A stretch of 64,000 bases of DNA from Acanthosepion lycidas (Eukaryota; Mollusca; Cephalopoda; Sepiida; Sepiidae): the NCBI GenBank assembly GCA_963932145.1, contig OZ010580.1:3575634-3639633 (forward strand), read 5' to 3'. Below the pieces are notes generated by a model. That model was not told the origin of the DNA. It saw nothing but the letters and a program-made list of their open reading frames with translations, and did not search any database. The translations under genes and the position numbers were made by a program. This document shows, in pieces, positions 61,597-64,000 of the stretch (positions are counted from its first letter, which is position 1; every line of letters starts with the position of its first letter).

Positions 61597-61689
61597 GACA
61601 TACGTTCCTACCTGCTTCTCCATTTCCAGTAGAAGTCTATCTTTTTGTTTATCAGTTTTCTGAGGTTTCTTGCACGCGTGGCGATTGTT
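50309..61689 (-). CDS. Unrecognised coiled-coil protein, C-terminal four exons
   Basis: Four minus-strand exons join with compatible phase: 61612-61689, 54478-54614, 51985-52222 and 50309-50413 (stop TAA). Together they give about 185 C-terminal residues. The start is charged and helical (KTDKQKDRLLLEMEKQ, ELVAKSRAQEASKVREG). Next come SRITLTSVRYDKAV and a coiled-coil LNKCRDNRSKLREEIDYLQK. The end is Pro/Trp-rich (GVTDPPTWTYGDEKVWG, then TPAPIDINSNPV) and closes with SVRRIFTVKSEV. I do not recognise the family. The CRD...LREEI...YRRRLERAYRP pattern is faintly like tektin-type rods, so a cytoskeletal or axonemal role is possible but speculative. Upstream exons are not found in the window. Confidence 0.75.
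50788..50890 (+). repeat. LTR-retrotransposon-like fragment, second copy
   Basis: CGACGTCAGT, GCGGGACGACATGC and TCCACTAACTAAGAG match, in order, the segment at 37625-37700. Lies upstream (minus sense) of the last exon of the coiled-coil gene. Confidence 0.4.
51130..51420. repeat. GC-rich island, probable unclassified repeat
   Basis: Sharply GC-richer than its surroundings, with two small hairpins CTCTGTCC-TT-GGACAGAG (about 51148-51165) and CTCTGTC-AAA-GGACAGAG (about 51181-51198). Open frames exist on both strands but none resembles a protein I know. Lies inside an intron of the minus-strand gene. Confidence 0.45.
51745..51816 (-). mobile_element. hAT MITE end fragment
   Basis: Minus strand CAGTGGTTCACAACCGATTT, then GGCC-TGCCCCACTTTGG and TATTTCTAAAAT, closely matching the left end of the element at 7855-8192. 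The rest is missing. Confidence 0.7.
51985..52222 (-). CDS. Coiled-coil gene, exon c
   Basis: Acceptor TTTATTTTAG. One base completes the Val codon left by exon b, followed by 79 open codons. The donor GGC|GTACGT is weak in its -1 base but keeps phase 0. If read through, the frame stops 17 codons later at about 51923. Confidence 0.8.
52223..54477 (-). other. Intron of coiled-coil gene with microsatellites
   Basis: Holds the hairpin 52446-52492, a (CA)n/(GT)n array (52905-52960), (TA)n then (GATA)n at 53313-53387, another TA run (53572-53591) and (TATC)n at 54194-54252. Confidence 0.6.
54478..54614 (-). CDS. Coiled-coil gene, exon b
   Basis: Acceptor TTTTCTCCAG and donor GT|GTAAGT are both strong. 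It encodes ELVAKSRAQEASKVREGPRK followed by VGEQKKKTSPTMSRITLTSV and RYDKAV. A Lys run (poly-A of 12) sits in the middle. Ends in phase 2. Confidence 0.8.
54940..55402 (+). pseudogene. LINE ORF 3' end with terminal zinc knuckle
   Basis: Open frame LRWTCHVLRMSDDRIPK, then SPWLRYKDKLKSNLSAVNI and a closing CSICGLLCKSLAGLKCHLRL SH, ending at a TAA at about 55347. The LRWTGHVxRM-D-RIPK block and final C2H2-like finger are typical of C-termini of many invertebrate LINE ORF2s. The 3'UTR ends CTCATACGTCG...GACGGGAGAG and then a TA array. 5' truncated. Confidence 0.8.
55403..55449. repeat. (TA)n array between LINE tail and MITE
   Basis: About 23 TA units. Either the tail of the LINE or a target for the MITE that starts at 55450. 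Confidence 0.9.
55450..55953. mobile_element. Pogo/mariner-type MITE, 504 bp
   Basis: The ends read CCGTATTTTCCGGCTCAC and, reversed, CCGTATTTGGCGACTTAC (20 of 25 match over the TIR), with TA on both flanks. TGCGTCTT motifs occur near each end (55510 and 55911). This terminus is common among animal TA-inserting elements. No transposase frame is visible. Confidence 0.8.
55954..56010. repeat. (TA)n then (GATA)n
   Basis: TA units run to about 55988, then six GATA units. Confidence 0.9.
56397..56451. repeat. (TA)n microsatellite
   Basis: About 27 TA units. Confidence 0.95.
57070..57345 (-). repeat. Chimeric 5S rRNA/tRNA SINE, family C, copy 1
   Basis: The minus strand begins (57342 downward) TACGGCCACATCATATTGAA, then GATCACCGAAGTTAAGCAAC and GATGGGTGACCGCC, which are 5S rRNA segments including the internal A-box and C-box of the type 1 Pol III promoter. 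A tRNA-like part follows (GGCTCGTAATTGC...GAGTTCCAATTTC), then the body shared with family B (CCTTGGGAAAGGCATGAATC) and a tail AATTAGTAAAACTTGTATTA. Confidence 0.8.
57242..57342 (-). pseudogene. 5S rRNA-derived head of SINE copy 1
   Basis: About 100 of the 120 nt of 5S rRNA are aligned, with the 5' GCC-TACGGCC and box C well kept. The 3' end of 5S is missing and replaced by the SINE body, so this is not a working rRNA gene. Confidence 0.75.
57565..57640 (-). repeat. tRNA-SINE fragment, family E, copy 2
   Basis: Minus strand GAGTTCGATCCTCACTGAGTG with a near-perfect B-box; matches 15715-15790. Confidence 0.55.
57893..58080 (+). repeat. tRNA-derived SINE, family B, best copy
   Basis: A-box-like GGTGGTGTCATGTATAAGCGG, then GAGCCGAGTTCGAATTCC (B-box), body CACTTAAGTGCTAATGTCC, CTTGGGAAAGGTATGGATCC and TATGGGTAAATAGCAGGACA, in that order. 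Serves as the reference for the minus copies nearby. Confidence 0.85.
59290..59450 (-). repeat. tRNA-derived SINE, family B, copy 3
   Basis: Plus-strand text AACCCATAGC...GAATTCGAACTCGGCTCTCTG is the reverse of the family B body and B-box. The head ends near GATGGTGTGATGGATAAC. Confidence 0.8.
59535..59805 (-). repeat. Chimeric 5S rRNA/tRNA SINE, family C, copy 2
   Basis: The minus strand starts with CCATATCACGTTGAAACTCC, CTCGTCCGATCACCGA and GCTCAGTACCTAG (5S-like, with two internal deletions removing AGTTAAGCA and much of box C). It then has the same tRNA-like part and body as 57070-57345 and the tail AATTAGTAAGACGTGTAT. Same junction order in both copies, so one composite family. Confidence 0.8.
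60061..60086. repeat. (CA)n microsatellite
   Basis: About 13 CA units followed by TA and TATG units to about 60134. Confidence 0.9.
60136..60240. mobile_element. 105-bp fold-back element
   Basis: Arms 60136-60165 and 60211-60240 are inverted repeats, 28 of 30 matched (CCTAAGGAGCCAG core). The 45-nt centre has no coding content. Could be a MITE or part of a larger repeat. Confidence 0.75.
60513..60640 (-). repeat. LINE 3' tail, second copy
   Basis: The minus strand ends CTCATACGTCG...ACGGGAGAG and then enters the TA array 60470-60512, the same end as the LINE at 54940-55402. Upstream sequence does not resemble the coding end, so it is heavily truncated or diverged. Confidence 0.6.
60740..60888 (-). 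repeat. tRNA-derived SINE, family B, copy 4
   Basis: Plus-strand text ACCCAGTCTGT...TTTCCCAAGGATATTAG...GAATTCGAACTCGGC reverses the family B landmarks. The tRNA head is cut off by a TA array at 60889-60911. Confidence 0.8.
61501..61592. repeat. Two (TA)n arrays
   Basis: 61501-61521 and 61553-61592, just downstream (minus sense) of the exon a donor. Confidence 0.9.
61612..61689 (-). CDS. Coiled-coil gene, exon a
   Basis: Donor CAG|GTAGGA is clear. It encodes NNRHACKKPQKTDKQKDRLL followed by LEMEKQ. The acceptor is uncertain: GCTGCCAG gives an open 26-codon exon, while the stronger CCCACAG 12 nt earlier would begin with TAA in this frame. The next exon is phase 0, which supports this frame. 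Confidence 0.6.
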
Positions 61690-62600
61690 CTGGCAGCGTT
61701 ACTGTGGGATACCAAAATTAGGCACATTTTCAAGATTCGGTAGTTGGGTAATGGATATGTTCCTGCACTGCAAAAAGAAGCGACTGCGATGTACAAGGCA
61801 GGGAAAGATAGCATTCTAAATGAATCAGGTGTTGTGTGAGGAATATTTACAGATTCTGTGAGGAGAGATATGCACTGACCTAGTAGGGTGGCGCTCCCCC
61901 AACCATCACTCATTCAATTACAAAAAAATTGTCGGTTCATCTCTACTTACTTCTTTTCCTCCAAAGTCTCTGTTTAGTTATCTATTCAAAGCCACGCCCT
62001 TTCCCCCTTGCTCATGATATTCTCCCGTTTCCTTTCCTCGGGGGTTTCTCTCGTTTTCCTTCTTATAGTTCTCTCTTCATTGCTCGGGACATCTCCTTGT
62101 GTTTTTAGCAGTTCGAAATCGCTTCTTAGTCTTTTGCTTACGCTTATTTGTTCTTTCTCTACTTATTATTTAGAAGAAGGGTGCTGAAAAGATCTCGGGG
62201 TGCTGAAAAGATCTCGGATCAATCTAGAAATGATTAAAGGATTTTGATGTTTGGTCAGAATTTGGTAACTGGGTCATGTCGAGAACTTATCAGCAACTTC
62301 TCTTATATACAACCGGAAGTTCTCTCTCTCTCTCTCTCTCTACACACACATATACATATTAACATACAATGTTAAAACAGTGGATATTTTGTGTCTATAA
62401 TATGTATTGACCTTTTTTCTCTAATGTACAAATATCCTTTCGAAAATGTGGTTGTGTATATAGATAAATTGGATAATTTATCTAGAATAGACATATAATC
62501 TATTCTTTTTAACAATACACGCCCCCGTACACACACATACACACACACGCGCGCGCACACACACACAAACAAACACAAAGACACATACACACTTAAACAA

Positions 62601-62735
62601 ACATTTACCGGTCTGAATGTCTGAGAAATCTCAAAGAAAATATGTGTCTTCCGACTGGAATCGAACCTGTATCTTACACGGAACCGTCCATGTAGCCTGA
62701 CGTGCTATAACATTTAGCTACAGAGGAACGAACCA
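62601..62735 (-). repeat. tRNA-derived SINE, family A, copy 2
   Basis: A perfect B-box GGTTCGATTCC on the minus strand (plus 62657-62667), about 40 nt downstream of an A-box-like CTGTAGCTAAATG. Same body as 4801-4945. Confidence 0.85.
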
Positions 62736-62799
62736 CATTTTTTGAAAGGTCCCCAAACGAACCTCCGCTGGTTTTAAATTAAATTCATAGACCAGTTGC

Positions 62800-62985
62800 C
62801 ATTCAAGGCTATAGAACACAGTCTGTCCTGCTATTTACCCATATCTGGAGGGACAAGAAGAGGATTAATACCTACTCCAAGGGTATTAGCACATAAGTGA
62901 ATATAATGGATTCGACTGGAATTCGAACTCGACTCTCAAATTCCGCAATACGAGCTGCTATCCTCTACTCTACCGTGCCTTCACT
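62800..62985 (-). repeat. tRNA-derived SINE, family B, copy 5
   Basis: Reverse of the family B landmarks: ACAGTCTGTCCTGCTATTTA, CCAAGGGTATTAGC, GGAATTCGAACTCGACTCTC. The flank 62735-62800 also resembles 60625-60740, so the two copies share a larger unit. Confidence 0.85.
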
Positions 62986-63279
62986 ATATATATCATCTCA
63001 TTGGACATCCTCTACAAATCTATTTCATAATTCACGATTTTCTATTGCTGGTCTATTTCCTGTATCCACCCTGGTTAGTCTGTGTATGTCTCCGGGCATC
63101 CACAACTCGATTTTCGATAAGAAGGATACTATAGTACGTCTTTGTGGACAATTTCCTGCTTGATGCGATGACCGGTGCTCTGAGAATCGTAGCCTTCTCT
63201 CTGCAATGATGGTTGTTATTTTTAGCAGATTACTATAAAGGTATTCATTGGTGAAGTACTGATGCTCTTTCATACCTTG

Positions 63280-63515
<236 letters not shown>

Positions 63516-63568
<53 letters not shown>
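63516..63568. repeat. (TA)n microsatellite right of the mariner MITE
   Basis: About 26 TA units; with 63322-63406 it shows the MITE sits inside a TA array. Confidence 0.95.
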
Positions 63569-63570
<2 letters not shown>

Positions 63571-64000
63571 GTTTGTCTGCAAATATTCCAACCTTTAAGT
63601 ATTAAAGAAAATAAAATAGCATGTCTAGAACAATGACTCTTCAAAATACGACTCTTGGGACCTAACATTTAATAGTTACCTCGTTGAGTTCTCCGTAATC
63701 TCGGCCACAATCCGAAATTCACTCCATGTTTAATTTTAGTTTTGGGAAAATCTAGAAGTCACAGCAAGGCCAGATTGGACTGTAGTGAGGGATGGTTGGC
63801 AGACCCTACACGATATGTTTTGGTGAATGTGATATTAAGACAATACCCAAGACCATTCAATGAATTCTCAATGCCGATTGAGTAACCACGCGGGATAGTT
63901 TCTGTCCATACATGCGCAGGTCAATTTACATCAAGGTCACCTGACTGGTTGTGTCGTGTTTCGTTCTTCACCTGATGCCTGATGTCATACTATTTTAAGT

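Noticed and set aside
61608-61913. Single long minus-strand ORF as the whole gene
   Set aside because: Its frame over 61612-61689 does not continue into the next exon without a stop; the alternative frame does.
62601-62735. A true tRNA gene
   Set aside because: The B-box is perfect but the arms do not fold into a complete cloverleaf, and a matching body extends beyond the tRNA length in another copy.
63666-63720. Possible extra upstream exon of the coiled-coil gene (minus, donor GAG|GTAACT)
   Set aside because: The donor looks good, but no acceptor is found that leaves the Trp-Ser-Glu-Phe frame open, and the alternative frame resembles nothing.

Overview
The window looks like nuclear DNA from a mollusc, probably a coleoid cephalopod such as an octopus. 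It is AT-rich and intron-rich. It is packed with TA, CA, TAA and TAC microsatellites, tRNA-derived SINEs, old LINEs and Tc1/mariner, hAT and pogo-like fragments. The cephalopod call is an inference from repeat style and protein similarity; no sequence search was run.

Region 1 (1-21,000, plus strand) is the 3' three-quarters of the ARS2/SRRT (serrate) gene. Seventeen coding exons can be placed with consistent phase. They sum to 2,281 nt, which is one base completing a codon split across the window edge's upstream intron, then 759 codons and a stop. The N-terminal exons lie upstream of the window. Introns carry an hAT-type MITE (7,855-8,192), two copies of an AT-rich repeat, a perfect 79-bp tandem duplication and SINE/LINE pieces. 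The 3'UTR has a poly(A) signal at 20,989.

Region 2 (21,000-30,000) is gene-poor and holds a minus-strand LINE reverse-transcriptase relic (22.0-22.8 kb), a third copy of the AT-rich repeat and a degenerate mariner-type transposase (26.6-27.1 kb). At 30,104-30,181 on the minus strand there is an intact 25-codon RPL41 (eL41) coding sequence, with a TATA-like box and a CCAAT box upstream and a plausible poly(A) signal downstream.

Region 3 (31,000-50,000) is almost entirely transposon-derived. It holds a Ty3/gypsy pol relic (32.1-33.6 kb), a minus-strand LINE split by a TAC-rich insertion (38.1-39.8 kb) and two Tc1-like fragments (42.4-42.7 and 43.7-44.1 kb). It also holds a nearly complete C-terminal two-thirds of an R4/Dong-like non-LTR retrotransposon with a restriction-like endonuclease (44.65-47.35 kb). 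A second, shorter copy of that element lies at 34.96-35.35 kb. Both copies sit between TAA/ATT trinucleotide runs.

Region 4 (50,300-61,700, minus strand) contains four phase-compatible exons of an unrecognised coiled-coil protein gene. They encode the last 185 residues or so. Its introns and the rest of the window to 64,000 hold a SINE-dense zone. This includes two copies of a chimeric SINE with a 5S-rRNA-derived head joined to a tRNA-like part, a 504-bp pogo/mariner-type MITE, a 105-bp fold-back element and a 102-bp palindromic mariner MITE whose ends match the TTAGGTTGGTGC mariner terminus.

The genes do not form an operon. ARS2 (nuclear RNA processing) and RPL41 (ribosome) are housekeeping genes. 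The coiled-coil gene has no assignable role. Everything between them is intron or repeat.
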